Below, in pieces: positions 20,001 to 28,026 of a stretch of 64,000 bases of DNA. Numbering within the stretch: the stretch's first letter is position 1; each line of letters begins with the position of its first letter. Source of the stretch: Bacteroidales bacterium (lineage in GTDB: Bacteria; Bacteroidota; Bacteroidia; Bacteroidales; UBA10428); assembly GCA_016934395.1 (NCBI GenBank), contig JAFGSZ010000099.1, forward strand, positions 36,104-100,103, given 5' to 3'. The position numbers and the translations under genes are program-made. The notes below the pieces were generated by a model. The model was not told the origin of the DNA and made no database searches. It saw only the letters and a program-made list of their open reading frames with translations.

Positions 20001-21538
20001 GTCGCCATATCCGTGTTGGAATCATAAAAAATAAAACCCAGTACCGACATACGCATGAGCAATTGTCTTACTGTATGAATAGGTTTTTTAAGATAATCTG
20101 CAAAATCCTGGGCCAGAAACTGATCCCGGCCAATCTTTTTTGAAAATCCGCGAATAGAGAGGAGGGGATGCACGGCATCCATTTCCTGCATACCCAGGTA
20201 TTTATTAAGATTGAAAAAATTTATGGATTCGAAATTTGCATTACCAATAGAAGTGCCCCGGGCCGGAGTAAAGCGCATAAAAGGTTCATTCATATACCAT
20301 TGTAACTGTTCAAATTCCATATCCACATTATGATAGGAATTAAAGTACGGACTAGTGGATGTGAAGTTTTCAGATCGGTTAAGCGTTAATTCACGATTTT
20401 TAACAACATAAGTTAAATGGAGGTCCGGATGATAGATAGAATCTTTATTCAATTTGATCACAATACTTGCATTCAAACCATTAATTCTATCCGATTTAAA
20501 TCCGAAATAATTCGAATTGGCAGTGAGGCGCAAGGTATCATTGTAATAAATTTTGAGCATGGCGGGTTTCTCAAAATTTCCGGTTCCCACAAGTTTTGCA
20601 CCCTGCATAGAAAGTCCTCCTTCATAATCAATATCCTGATAAAGATTGCGAATCTTAAAATTTTTTGTATATGAATCAAATTGGGGATAGGTAGCGCTTT
20701 CCTGTGTTTTATTAAATTTTACTTTATCTATCAGGATACCTTTTAGTGGTGCATCAAAATATAATTTATTTGTAAATACAACTTCCTCTGCCTGATATTC
20801 AGATTTTTTCATATCTATTTCATACACATCAAGTGTGGCGAAAACCTCTTCAGGTTTAAATCCTCCTCTTTCCCAGGTTACCATTCCGCCATTTCCTTCC
20901 CATTTATCTTCAAGTGGAAAATACACCCCCCGGGTTTCAAAAATTTTAATGCTGTCTCTCTTGGCATAACATGTAAGTTCGGTTTTTTCAAACTGAAATT
21001 GGATCTCTTTTTCAAATCTAATGCTATAATTAGCTGGATTGGCTGTCCATTGTGTAGATGCAGATTTATACAGGGTATTTTCGGATAATATATACCAGGT
21101 GTTTTCAAGCAGGTGATTAATATGACTTATTATTACTTTTTTTCGTTTAATAATTGCAGATAGGCCTTCTGACCATTCTGAAAAGTCTTTTTCAGGAATA
21201 TTGTTTTCTTTGAACGCCAGCAGGCAATTCATGTAATTTTTAAAATGTAATGAAGGTTTGGCATTATTTTCAATCAGTTCCTGTGATAGTTTTATAATCA
21301 CTTCTTTATCTTTTTCAGAAAATAAACTATCACTTTGCCAGGCCATAATAAACCTGTCCAGAATTTCTTCGGCTTCTGAGGTAAGGTTATTTTCCATATA
21401 GTCTGATAATTCATCGATATATTTTTCAGGTTCGCCTGAAAATTTCTTGAAATCCTGGGCACAGACAAATTCAAAAGACATCAAAACTATCAGTACCGGG
21501 GTAATTAATTTTATTATAGTATTTGAGATTAGCTGCAT
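17018..21538 (-). CDS. Large secreted protein of unknown function (1506 aa)
   Basis: I do not recognise a named family. A signal peptide covers about residues 1-28 (hydrophobic core, then CAQDF). After a short helical region (about 28-125), nearly the whole chain is predicted beta-rich: short strands alternating with turns and recurring statements of the type 'gives line, adds ground', such as KLVGTGNFEKPAML, ARLSGKGRMDLKNS, GLRGNGELDYLTS and VIKATGVKFIEVADARIYPDSG. Spacing and phrasing resemble LptA/OstA-type beta-taco repeats, but this is inference. No TonB-plug motif, lipobox, C-terminal secretion signal or catalytic motif is seen. It begins 35 bp after prmA on the same strand and is probably co-transcribed. 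Codon use resembles its neighbours. Confidence 0.8.
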   Translation of the reverse strand: MQLISNTIIKLITPVLIVLMSFEFVCAQDFKKFSGEPEKYIDELSDYMENNLTSEAEEILDRFIMAWQSDSLFSEKDKEVIIKLSQELIENNAKPSLHFKNYMNCLLAFKENNIPEKDFSEWSEGLSAIIKRKKVIISHINHLLENTWYILSENTLYKSASTQWTANPANYSIRFEKEIQFQFEKTELTCYAKRDSIKIFETRGVYFPLEDKWEGNGGMVTWERGGFKPEEVFATLDVYEIDMKKSEYQAEEVVFTNKLYFDAPLKGILIDKVKFNKTQESATYPQFDSYTKNFKIRNLYQDIDYEGGLSMQGAKLVGTGNFEKPAMLKIYYNDTLRLTANSNYFGFKSDRINGLNASIVIKLNKDSIYHPDLHLTYVVKNRELTLNRSENFTSTSPYFNSYHNVDMEFEQLQWYMNEPFMRFTPARGTSIGNANFESINFFNLNKYLGMQEMDAVHPLLSIRGFSKKIGRDQFLAQDFADYLKKPIHTVRQLLMRMSVLGFIFYDSNTDMATIKPRLNDYIAASVNLIDFDVINFPSRVEAPLENAVFDIRSNDLIIYGIPKIFVSDSQNVVIYPKREKIIMKRNRNFQFDGTVDAGLFTFYGSNFFFDYDSFKISLQNVDSMQIRFQTGKKTNYGFPEVAEAANLVQHITGEILIDKPDNKSGRNPNPEYPIFNSKENSYIFYNGNNVLGGVYNSDDFFFELYPFSMDSLDNFNAQSMTFEGEFQSAGILPVMEQTLKLQPDKSLGFSYTTQSEGIPVYDGKGIFKNSLDLSNKGLRGNGELDYLTSVTLSDDFIFYPDSMDTEAKKYTIKKQTVETQYPGVQSENNFIHWLPYADEMYAFKKTSNFIMFNDTTQLLGDLKLTPARLSGKGRMDLKNSDLNSDLFTYTSDEIYADTADFRLKSLNTEGFTVLAENMNSNINYTIKKGIFKSNEEYTLVNFPENRYISYLDKFIWDMEKQELAMGLETTLPPQTGIINFDDEQLDGPTFISMHPKQDSLQFVSPRAYYDYKKNVIKATGVKFIEVADARIYPDSGMVYVEEDANMRILENATVMANTQSRFHKFYSSKIKINSRNFYSGSGDYIYYDENDKEQIIYFKEIKVNDSLTTLANGEILEPDNFTLSPNYAYQGKVFLDANQEFLTFKGATLIETNCDMLDTRWLYFESVINPKEIYIPAPAQQYDINKQKIYNGMFVYYDSVHLYPAFLTPWKNYSDNSIVSADGFLVYDKASERYKISSKEKLLDQTLPGNYVSLHRESCGLYGEGKLYLGAELGQIKLSAVGNVTHKMAENETLLDMMLAIDFFITPEILNIIASEIDSLPDLAATDLSSMVYTKGMNEWLGPEKAQILKDQLGLFGFYKELPPELQHTLLFSELKFRWNNETNSYWSEGPIGIASINNTQINKRVNGLIELQIKRSGDILDIYLEADRRHWYYFGYTRGVMQTHASNKDYLDKIKELKPKDRRMKVPSGRTSYIYMISTDRKKDLFVRRFREGIEEQENPLNNGN

Positions 21539-21573
21539 CAGGTTTAATTCTGTTTATGAATTTTAAAATTAAG

Positions 21574-22404
21574 TTATTTCTTTAAAAATCGGATCATAAT
21601 CCAGTTTCCTTTTGTTTTTGTGCCTATATATTCCAGGTAGTTTACAGTTGCTGTGTCTATAATGGTTTTGGAATCTGCTTCAAGAATTCCGCTTACCATT
21701 AGATGCCCTCCTGTATATAACGATTTGCCGTATGTTTTAATATCATTTAATAAAATATTCCGGTTAATATTGGCCAGAATAATATCAAATTTATGATCTT
21801 CTATTTTACCTGCATCTCCTTGTATCACCTTTATATTTTTCACCCGGTTTCTTTCAATGTTTTCGAGTGTATTGGTATAAGCCCATTCATCAATATCTAT
21901 TGCCATAATATTACCTGCCCCTTGCTTTGATGCAAGTATTGCCAGAACACCTGTTCCGCAACCCATATCAAGCACTTTTTTATTTTGCATTTCTGTTTCC
22001 AGAATTCCCCGGACCATGAGTTCGGTGGTTTCATGATGTCCTGTTCCGAAAGACATTTTAGGTTCAATAATAATCTCAAAGGGATATTTTTCTGCAATTT
22101 GGTGAAAGGGCGCCCTGATCAGACAGAGGCCATCTATAACCACCGGTTCAAAGTTTTTTTCCCATTCTTCGTTCCAGTTCTTATTTTCAACAACAGCATA
22201 GGAAATATCTAAGCTTTTAAAATTAAAATATGCATTTTTTATTTTTGAAATTATTGAGGAACTGAATAAAGAATCTGGCAAATACCCGATAATGTAATTA
22301 TCATATTCTTCAATACCCTCAAATTCCATCAGATCGAGTTCGGCAATTAATAGTTCTTTTAGTTGATTTTCATTCTGTGGAAGATTAAACCTGAATGCAT
22401 ACAT
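21574..22404 (-). CDS. prmA: Ribosomal protein L11 methyltransferase
   Basis: A 276-residue S-adenosylmethionine-dependent enzyme that trimethylates ribosomal protein L11. Motif I KVLDMGCGTGVLAILASKQGA near residue 145 and NIMAIDIDEWA are followed by ILANINRNILL, the NxxxN-type active-site loop of PrmA. The smaller N-terminal substrate-recognition domain contains NWNEEWEKNFEPV, and SFGTGHHETT precedes motif I. Length is close to the family average of about 290. It lies downstream of the tpiA terminator and just upstream of the 1506-residue gene. Confidence 0.95.
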   Translation of the reverse strand: MYAFRFNLPQNENQLKELLIAELDLMEFEGIEEYDNYIIGYLPDSLFSSSIISKIKNAYFNFKSLDISYAVVENKNWNEEWEKNFEPVVIDGLCLIRAPFHQIAEKYPFEIIIEPKMSFGTGHHETTELMVRGILETEMQNKKVLDMGCGTGVLAILASKQGAGNIMAIDIDEWAYTNTLENIERNRVKNIKVIQGDAGKIEDHKFDIILANINRNILLNDIKTYGKSLYTGGHLMVSGILEADSKTIIDTATVNYLEYIGTKTKGNWIMIRFLKK

Positions 22405-22464
22405 TTTTAAATGATTTTGATACTATGAATAAGATAGCCTAAAAATTACAAAACCTGTGCGCAT

Positions 22465-22511
22465 AAAAAAACGGTAATAGCATAAATTATTTAACTATTA
22501 CCGCTTTTTTT
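22465..22511 (-). terminator. Intrinsic terminator after tpiA
   Basis: Perfect 9-bp arms CGGTAATAG (22472-22480) and CTATTACCG (22495-22503) with A and T runs on both flanks make a hairpin able to work in either direction. It lies between the end of tpiA and the start of prmA, so on the minus strand it separates the two. Confidence 0.8.
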
Positions 22512-22527
22512 CAAACAATAAGTTTAT

Positions 22528-23277
22528 TTAAAAAGCATTCACAATGCCCATAAAATCATCAGCGTTAAGCGAAGCGCCACCAATCAGTCCTCCATCAACA
22601 TCGGGTTTATCGAAAAGCTCTTTAGCATTCGAAGGCTTGCAGCTTCCGCCATATAAAATACTGGTGTTACCTGCGGCATCTTTCCCATATTTTTCAGTAA
22701 TTAAGTGGCGAATTACTTTATGCATCTCCTGCGCTTGTTCGGGTGAGGCCACAACACCGGTGCCAATAGCCCAAACGGGTTCATATGCTATAACTACTTT
22801 ACTGAATTGTTCGGGTGAAAGATCAAAAATTCCTTCTTCAATCTGTTGTTTTACCACACTAATATGTTTTCCGGATTCTCTTTCCGCAAGAACTTCGCCG
22901 CAGCAAAAAATAGGAGTCAACTCGTTTTCAAGGGCCAGCTTCACTTTTTTATTCAGGGTTTTATTATCTTCGTTGTAATAAGCCCTTCGTTCCGAATGAC
23001 CAATAATCACGTGGGTTGCACCTGTTGATTTGATCATTTCAGCAGACACTTCACCTGTATAGGCGCCACTTGCTTCCGAGGCACAATTTTCAGCGCCAAG
23101 AAATAATGAGTCTTTTGAAATAACTTTGCTTACTTCAGAAAGGTGAATAAAGGGTGTGCATAGAATAACAGTAACATTATTGCCCAAAACCTGCTGATTT
23201 ACCTGTTTTGCTAACTCAATGCCGTCCTGAAGATTTTTATTCATTTTCCAGTTGCCGGCTACTATCTTTTTTCTCAT
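22528..23277 (-). CDS. tpiA: Triosephosphate isomerase
   Basis: The 249-residue glycolytic barrel enzyme interconverts dihydroxyacetone phosphate and glyceraldehyde 3-phosphate. Catalytic residues are all visible: Asn9 and Lys11 in AGNWKMNK, His94 in IIGHSERR and Glu166 in [11 protein letters not shown]. Phosphate-binding [12 protein letters not shown] and GGLIGGASL follow. The ATG at 23277 is chosen because the family begins at [13 protein letters not shown]; the longer frame from 23319 adds 14 residues that overlap a -7 element. Confidence 0.97.
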   Translation of the reverse strand: MRKKIVAGNWKMNKNLQDGIELAKQVNQQVLGNNVTVILCTPFIHLSEVSKVISKDSLFLGAENCASEASGAYTGEVSAEMIKSTGATHVIIGHSERRAYYNEDNKTLNKKVKLALENELTPIFCCGEVLAERESGKHISVVKQQIEEGIFDLSPEQFSKVVIAYEPVWAIGTGVVASPEQAQEMHKVIRHLITEKYGKDAAGNTSILYGGSCKPSNAKELFDKPDVDGGLIGGASLNADDFMGIVNAF

Positions 23278-23316
23278 GTGTATATAATTTTGATTATGGA
23301 ACTTTTTACGAAAGGC

Positions 23317-23324
23317 CAAAAATA
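23317..23324 (-). promoter_or_regulatory. -7 element of tpiA
   Basis: On the minus strand the sequence reads TATTTTTG, a fit to TAnnTTTG, ending 39 bp before the tpiA ATG at 23277. It overlaps the longer reading frame's start and so supports the shorter protein. Confidence 0.4.
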
Positions 23325-23381
23325 CTAAATAAAGTTTTTAAAACAGAATGAATAACTCTGAATATCAATTTTTCAATCCGG

Positions 23382-24620
23382 TTATTTTTTCAGGATATAT
23401 CGCGTATACAATACATGAAAAGCCAACAGCACCAAAAAAAATATTGCAGAAATAGAAAGCACTTTTAAATGCTCCAGTTTGCTTCGGTATTGGTTGATTG
23501 TAAATTGACTGAAATCTTTTGTAAATTCATCGGGAGGCGGAAAATCCCGAAATCCCCATTTACCCAGGATAATTCCGTTACGTATTAATAACAGGCCGGG
23601 ATTTGACCGGATAATGGTTTTTAATGTAATTTCATCGCCGGTATAAATAGAAAATTCAACGGGCAGGGTATTTCTTAGATTTTCAATTTCCTCATTTGTG
23701 GATGAAGTAATGCAGTAAAAAGTACAATTTCTTTCCGCACAACTTAGGGCAATCTCATTTGCTTTTTTTATCGCTTCGATATTAGTCTTTGAGAGATCGT
23801 ATGCAACCATCAGCAAAGAATAATCCGAATCGTAAAGCAAATTTTCAGTATAATCTTCACCCTCTATGGTGGTTAATGTAAAATCGTGAATAGGAGGTTC
23901 ATATCCCTTTTTTACCAGTGTTTGCCTGGTCTCCACCCATGTCCATGTAGAATCTTTCCAGGGATAATTTTCCATGGTAAATTCTTCCTGCACCCCGTTT
24001 TTCTCATAGATTAAAGTTGTTTCGTATTCGTCAATCGGCATACCTTCGGGAATTTCCATACCCTCTGGAATGCTCGCTCCGGTTTTATATGGCCTGAAAT
24101 CGAGCAGGGGAAGATGTCTGTATGAATAAAGGGAGATACTTATTCCAAAAATTATCAATGCTGCTGCGAGAATCCATTCTGTAATATCTGGGTAAAACGG
24201 AATATATTTTCTGCGTGAAATGAATATTATTAAAACCGGAACAAAAAGGATTATATTTTTCCAAAAGGTTTGCCAGTTGGTAAGAATAATTGCATCGCCA
24301 AAACAACCGCAGTCGCTTACGGGATTATAAATTGCAAGAATAAAAGTAAGCAGTGTAAAGTAGCTCATAAAAATAAGCAGCAGCCAGCTTGTAATTTTCA
24401 TGCGAATTCCCAGTAAAAGGTTAATCCCGATCAGCAGTTCAAGAGTACTGAGAATAATGGCCAATGGAAGGGATAGATGATCGAAAAAGGATAGTCTAAA
24501 AGCTTCGAAATAATCCATAAACTTATAAGCTGATCCCAGAGGGTCAACTGCTTTTACAAAGCCTGAAAAGATAAATACCAGTCCGACAACTAAACGACTG
24601 ATAATCCTGACAATTTTCAT
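23382..24620 (-). CDS. DoxX/MauE-like membrane protein with thioredoxin-like domain
   Basis: A 412-residue inner-membrane protein. Residues about 1-135 form the four-helix DoxX/MauE-type module (RLVVGLVFIFSGFVKAVDP, then a SDCGCFGD motif near 104-111 that carries the paired cysteines). A further helix near 145-165, a periplasmic region about 170-380 with a thioredoxin-like fold lacking a CxxC motif, and a C-terminal helix near 385-408 follow. This arrangement is common in Bacteroidota (often labelled BT_3928 family). A role in envelope redox or quinone-linked electron transfer is inferred, not shown. It lies 18 bp downstream of tmk and upstream of tpiA on the same strand. Confidence 0.85.
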   Translation of the reverse strand: MKIVRIISRLVVGLVFIFSGFVKAVDPLGSAYKFMDYFEAFRLSFFDHLSLPLAIILSTLELLIGINLLLGIRMKITSWLLLIFMSYFTLLTFILAIYNPVSDCGCFGDAIILTNWQTFWKNIILFVPVLIIFISRRKYIPFYPDITEWILAAALIIFGISISLYSYRHLPLLDFRPYKTGASIPEGMEIPEGMPIDEYETTLIYEKNGVQEEFTMENYPWKDSTWTWVETRQTLVKKGYEPPIHDFTLTTIEGEDYTENLLYDSDYSLLMVAYDLSKTNIEAIKKANEIALSCAERNCTFYCITSSTNEEIENLRNTLPVEFSIYTGDEITLKTIIRSNPGLLLIRNGIILGKWGFRDFPPPDEFTKDFSQFTINQYRSKLEHLKVLSISAIFFLVLLAFHVLYTRYILKK

Positions 24621-24638
24621 TTCTGGAATTTTTTATAA

Positions 24639-25316
24639 TTAAACGAATTGTAATTGACTTCTCATTTTTTCAAAAATAACTTCCGGAGGTAATATTATGT
24701 TTTTAGCATCGCTGCAGGTAATTTTAATAAAATCCTTATGTTTATCCACTTCGCGTAAATATACCTGTCTTACGCGTTCCTGAAAAGGAAGGTTCTGTTC
24801 ATGAATGTCCGCAGCTCCGGCAAGATAATCCCTGTCGCTGCCTTTTCGCTGCTGTTTCAAATTATTCTCTGTAAAACTAAAAGGAACATCCAGAAAAAGA
24901 CTGATATCAGGGCGAGGAATTTTATTATATGAATATTCAAATTCAAGAATCCATGCTGCGAGCTCCGCAGATTTATCCTGGTTTTCAATCTTGGCACATT
25001 GAAATGCAATATTCGAATATACATAACGATCAACAATAACCAGATTTCCGTCAGAAAGCCAGCCATTAATTAATTCGCTCGAATCTTTACGGTCACCGGC
25101 ATAAATCAGCGCTACAAGGTATGGATTTACTGAATTAATATCACCAAGTTCGCCTCGTAGAAATCGGGCCACAAGCTCACCATAAAAAGGGGAATTTGTT
25201 CTGGGAAAATGGAGATATTTGTATTTTATTTTTTGAAGCTCCAGATAGTTTTGCAATAATTTAAGCTGGGTTGATTTGCCCGATCCGTCCAGACCTTCGA
25301 TGTTAATAAAATTCAT
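24639..25316 (-). CDS. tmk: Thymidylate kinase
   Basis: A 225-residue kinase that phosphorylates dTMP to dTDP with ATP. The P-loop is GLDGSGKST at residues 8-16, the DR(Y/H) motif appears in VIVDRYVYSNIAFQ, and the lid region contains KQQRKGSDRDYL. The start at 25316 was chosen because the family begins within a few residues of the P-loop; an upstream start at 25493 would add 59 residues overlapping folP on the other strand. It is divergent from folP and followed closely by the DoxX-like gene. Confidence 0.93.
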   Translation of the reverse strand: MNFINIEGLDGSGKSTQLKLLQNYLELQKIKYKYLHFPRTNSPFYGELVARFLRGELGDINSVNPYLVALIYAGDRKDSSELINGWLSDGNLVIVDRYVYSNIAFQCAKIENQDKSAELAAWILEFEYSYNKIPRPDISLFLDVPFSFTENNLKQQRKGSDRDYLAGAADIHEQNLPFQERVRQVYLREVDKHKDFIKITCSDAKNIILPPEVIFEKMRSQLQFV

Positions 25317-25401
25317 AATTATTAAAAAGTTCTTGGATAATAAATAGTTGTGATACGCGCTAAAGTTTTTATTTTTAACTAAAGTTAAACACCACTGATA
25401 A

Positions 25402-26283
25402 ATGGAATTTAAAGATACATTTTTTTCGAGAAAATTAAATTTAAATTGCGGCGGTAGGTTACTCGATTTAAGTGAACCCCGTGTAATGGGCATTTTAAAT
25501 GTTACCCCTGACTCATTTTATGATGGTAAGAGGTACACCACAAAAGAAGCCATCCAAGCCAAAACACAACAGATTTTTAGTGAAGGCGCTTCATTTATTG
25601 ATATTGGGGGATATTCATCAAGACCCGGTGCAGCAAATATTTCTGTTGAAGAAGAATTTAAGCGGCTTGCAATGGCATTAGAGATCGTTAGAACGGAATA
25701 TCCGGAAGTCATTATATCTGTTGATACTTTTAGGTCATCGATTGCCAGAAGAGTGGTTAAGGATTTTTCAGTAGATATTATAAATGATATATCAGCAGGT
25801 GAGTTGGATACAGAAATGTTTGCAACAATTGCCGAATTGCAGGTGCCGTATATTATTATGCATATGAAAGGAAATCCACAGAATATGCAGGATAGCCCGG
25901 CTTATACAGATATTTTAAAAGAAATATTTATGTACTTTTCGAAAAAAATACAGATTTTAAATAAGTTGGGAGTAAACGATATTATTCTGGACCCCGGATT
26001 TGGTTTTGGCAAAACTACAGGCCATAATTACCGGATATTAAATCAGCTTATACATTTTGAAATTTTTGAGCTTCCGTTAATGGTTGGTTTGTCGAGAAAA
26101 TCTATGATTTATAAAATACTGGAGAATACACCAGATGACGCGCTGAACGGAACCACCGTGCTGAATACTCTGGCTTTGTTAAACGGGGCCCATATATTGC
26201 GGGTACACGATGTAAAGCAAGCCATTGAAGCTATTGCTCTTGTTAAACAATACATTCAAGCAGGCGAATCTGAAACGGAATAA
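25402..26283 (+). CDS. folP: Dihydropteroate synthase
   Basis: The 293-residue barrel enzyme condenses 6-hydroxymethyl-dihydropterin diphosphate with para-aminobenzoate in folate synthesis and is the sulfonamide target. Family motifs in order: MGILNVTPDSFYDG near residue 30, FIDIGGYSSRPGA near 66, DIINDISAG near 122, MHMKGNPQNMQ near 155, DPGFGFGKT near 197 and LSRKSMIY near 231. Length fits. It is followed after 30 bp by cdaA, a pairing common in the phylum. Confidence 0.97.
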   Translation: MEFKDTFFSRKLNLNCGGRLLDLSEPRVMGILNVTPDSFYDGKRYTTKEAIQAKTQQIFSEGASFIDIGGYSSRPGAANISVEEEFKRLAMALEIVRTEYPEVIISVDTFRSSIARRVVKDFSVDIINDISAGELDTEMFATIAELQVPYIIMHMKGNPQNMQDSPAYTDILKEIFMYFSKKIQILNKLGVNDIILDPGFGFGKTTGHNYRILNQLIHFEIFELPLMVGLSRKSMIYKILENTPDDALNGTTVLNTLALLNGAHILRVHDVKQAIEAIALVKQYIQAGESETE

Positions 26284-26288
26284 ATTAG

Positions 26289-26296
26289 TAACTTTG
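26289..26296 (+). promoter_or_regulatory. Candidate internal -7 element for cdaA
   Basis: TAACTTTG fits TAnnTTTG in the 30-bp gap between folP and cdaA, identical to the element before serC. No good -33 partner is seen. Confidence 0.35.
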
Positions 26297-26313
26297 AATT
26301 TCAAAATATTTCT

Positions 26314-27099
26314 ATGATACCCGGTTTCATTATTTTTCGGTTTATTGATCTTATTGATATCCTGCTGGTGGCGTTTCTAATGTACCAGATCTATATACTT
26401 ATAAAAGATACTTTAGCTATACATATTTTTGTCGCTATAATTGCCATCCTATTACTGTGGAAAGTAGTAGACATTACAAAAATGAAGCTTCTGGGTTCTA
26501 TTCTCGGCCAGATAATAGGAGTAGGTGCCATTGCAATTATCGTGCTTTTTCAGCAGGAAATAAGACGATTCCTTGTATTAATGGGAACAAGGTATTTTTC
26601 AAATTACCGGCTAAACCTTGATAATTTATTTCTCACCAATTTAAAGCAGGATCATGTAGTAAAAATCAATTCAATTGTTAAGGCATGCATTAATATGGCT
26701 AAAAATAAAACAGGAGCCCTGATTGTTCTCAAAAAGAAATCACATTTAAATACCTATGTTGAATCGGGAGACTTTATAAATGCCAGCACTTCCAGCAGAT
26801 TGATTGAAAGTATTTTTAACAAATACGGGCCATTACACGACGGAGCTGTAATTATTATTGATGACAGGATTGTGGCCGCGCGCTGTGTTTTACCGGTATC
26901 CGATAATTTTAACCTTCCACCCACATATGGTATGCGGCACAGAGCAGGTATCGGGCTAACAGAGCAAACCGATTCACTGGTTATTATTATTTCTGAAGAA
27001 ACCGGTGAAATATCGCTGGCTGAAAGAGGAAAAATAAAAAGAGTTGATTCGAAAATATTATACAGGTCTTTAGAAAAAGAATTTGGGATCAAGCAGTAA
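26314..27099 (+). CDS. cdaA: Diadenylate cyclase CdaA
   Basis: A 261-residue membrane-anchored DAC enzyme that makes the second messenger cyclic di-AMP from two ATP. Three N-terminal transmembrane helices cover about residues 10-80. The DAC domain carries the DGA motif at 176-178 and the RHR motif at 208-210, both required for catalysis and ATP binding. Length matches the CdaA class. No YbbR-like regulator gene follows here, unlike in Firmicutes. The gene follows folP, and mscS lies next downstream, about 95 bp away. Confidence 0.96.
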   Translation: MIPGFIIFRFIDLIDILLVAFLMYQIYILIKDTLAIHIFVAIIAILLLWKVVDITKMKLLGSILGQIIGVGAIAIIVLFQQEIRRFLVLMGTRYFSNYRLNLDNLFLTNLKQDHVVKINSIVKACINMAKNKTGALIVLKKKSHLNTYVESGDFINASTSSRLIESIFNKYGPLHDGAVIIIDDRIVAARCVLPVSDNFNLPPTYGMRHRAGIGLTEQTDSLVIIISEETGEISLAERGKIKRVDSKILYRSLEKEFGIKQ

Positions 27100-27117
27100 T
27101 TATGTTTGAACATAATT
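27098..27117. promoter_or_regulatory. 20-bp palindrome over the cdaA stop codon
   Basis: Arms of 9 bp, AATTATGTT and AACATAATT, surround a 2-bp centre. The stretch begins in the cdaA stop codon, contains a TATGTTTG that fits the -7 consensus, and is followed by CGTTTTT. It may be an operator for mscS, a promoter element or a weak terminator; I cannot decide. Confidence 0.3.
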
Positions 27118-27195
27118 CGTTTTTATAGAAGAATTTTTTTCATAACATATTTTTAAGTATTCATACAAAGTAATTCTATAAATTACCCTGCATAT

Positions 27196-28023
27196 ATGAA
27201 ATTAAATGAAATATTAGATTATACTTTATGGAAAACGGACAAGTTTTCATTAACCGTGAATCATTTACTCATAGTATTGCTTACCCTGATTGTAACTAAA
27301 GTAGTAACAGAAATCATCAAACGTATATTCAGGCGGCAATCCAAAAAAAGAAATATTGAGATTGGCCGGTATCATGCAATTATCCAATTGTTCAAATACA
27401 TTTTGTGGACATTTGCGATACTTATAATTTTAGATACCATTGGAGTAAAAATTACAATATTGCTTGCTGGTTCTGCGGCATTGTTGGTTGGGATAGGGTT
27501 AGGATTGCAACAGTTGTTTCAGGATTTTGTCTCCGGGATTGTGTTGCTCTTTGAAGGATCTCTCAAAATTGGCGATGTTGTTGAATTACAGGATGGAGTG
27601 ATCGGAAAGGTTAAAGAAATAGGGATTCGTACCTCTAAAATAGAATCGAGGAATAATATTATAGTTATTGTTCCGAATTCAAAATTTATTGGTGATAATG
27701 TAATAAACTGGAGTCATATTGAAAAAAGAACCCGTTTTGATGTAGGTGTGGGCGTAGCTTATGGTTCGGATGTGGAACTGGTAAAAAAACTTCTTCTTGA
27801 GTGTGCTAAAGAAATTCATGAAATCTCTAAAATTCCGGCTCCATTTGTACGTTTTGAGGATTTTGGAGATTCTTCCCTGGATTTTAAATTATACTTCTGG
27901 ACGAGCAATACATTTTATGTTGAAAATGTAAAAAGCGATATACGATTTGCCATAAACAGAAAATTCAGGGAAAATAATGTGCAGATACCTTTTCCGCAAA
28001 GGGATGTACATTTAAAAAAATAA
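27196..28023 (+). CDS. Small-conductance mechanosensitive channel MscS family protein
   Basis: A 275-residue member of the MscS family that opens under membrane tension to release solutes on osmotic downshift. Three hydrophobic helices occupy about residues 15-40, 62-85 and 90-120. The third is the pore-lining helix, with alternating Gly/Ala in GSAALLVGIGLGLQQLF. The following beta domain starts with LKIGDVVEL and the C-terminal alpha/beta domain ends near 270. It lies downstream of cdaA; cyclic di-AMP and osmotic control are connected in other bacteria, so the adjacency may be functional. It ends 3 bp from the convergent plsY. Confidence 0.9.
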   Translation: MKLNEILDYTLWKTDKFSLTVNHLLIVLLTLIVTKVVTEIIKRIFRRQSKKRNIEIGRYHAIIQLFKYILWTFAILIILDTIGVKITILLAGSAALLVGIGLGLQQLFQDFVSGIVLLFEGSLKIGDVVELQDGVIGKVKEIGIRTSKIESRNNIIVIVPNSKFIGDNVINWSHIEKRTRFDVGVGVAYGSDVELVKKLLLECAKEIHEISKIPAPFVRFEDFGDSSLDFKLYFWTSNTFYVENVKSDIRFAINRKFRENNVQIPFPQRDVHLKK

Positions 28024-28026
28024 AGA

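Noticed and set aside
25317..25493. N-terminal extension of tmk
   Set aside because: Overlaps the folP start on the other strand and would put the P-loop at residue 67 instead of 8.
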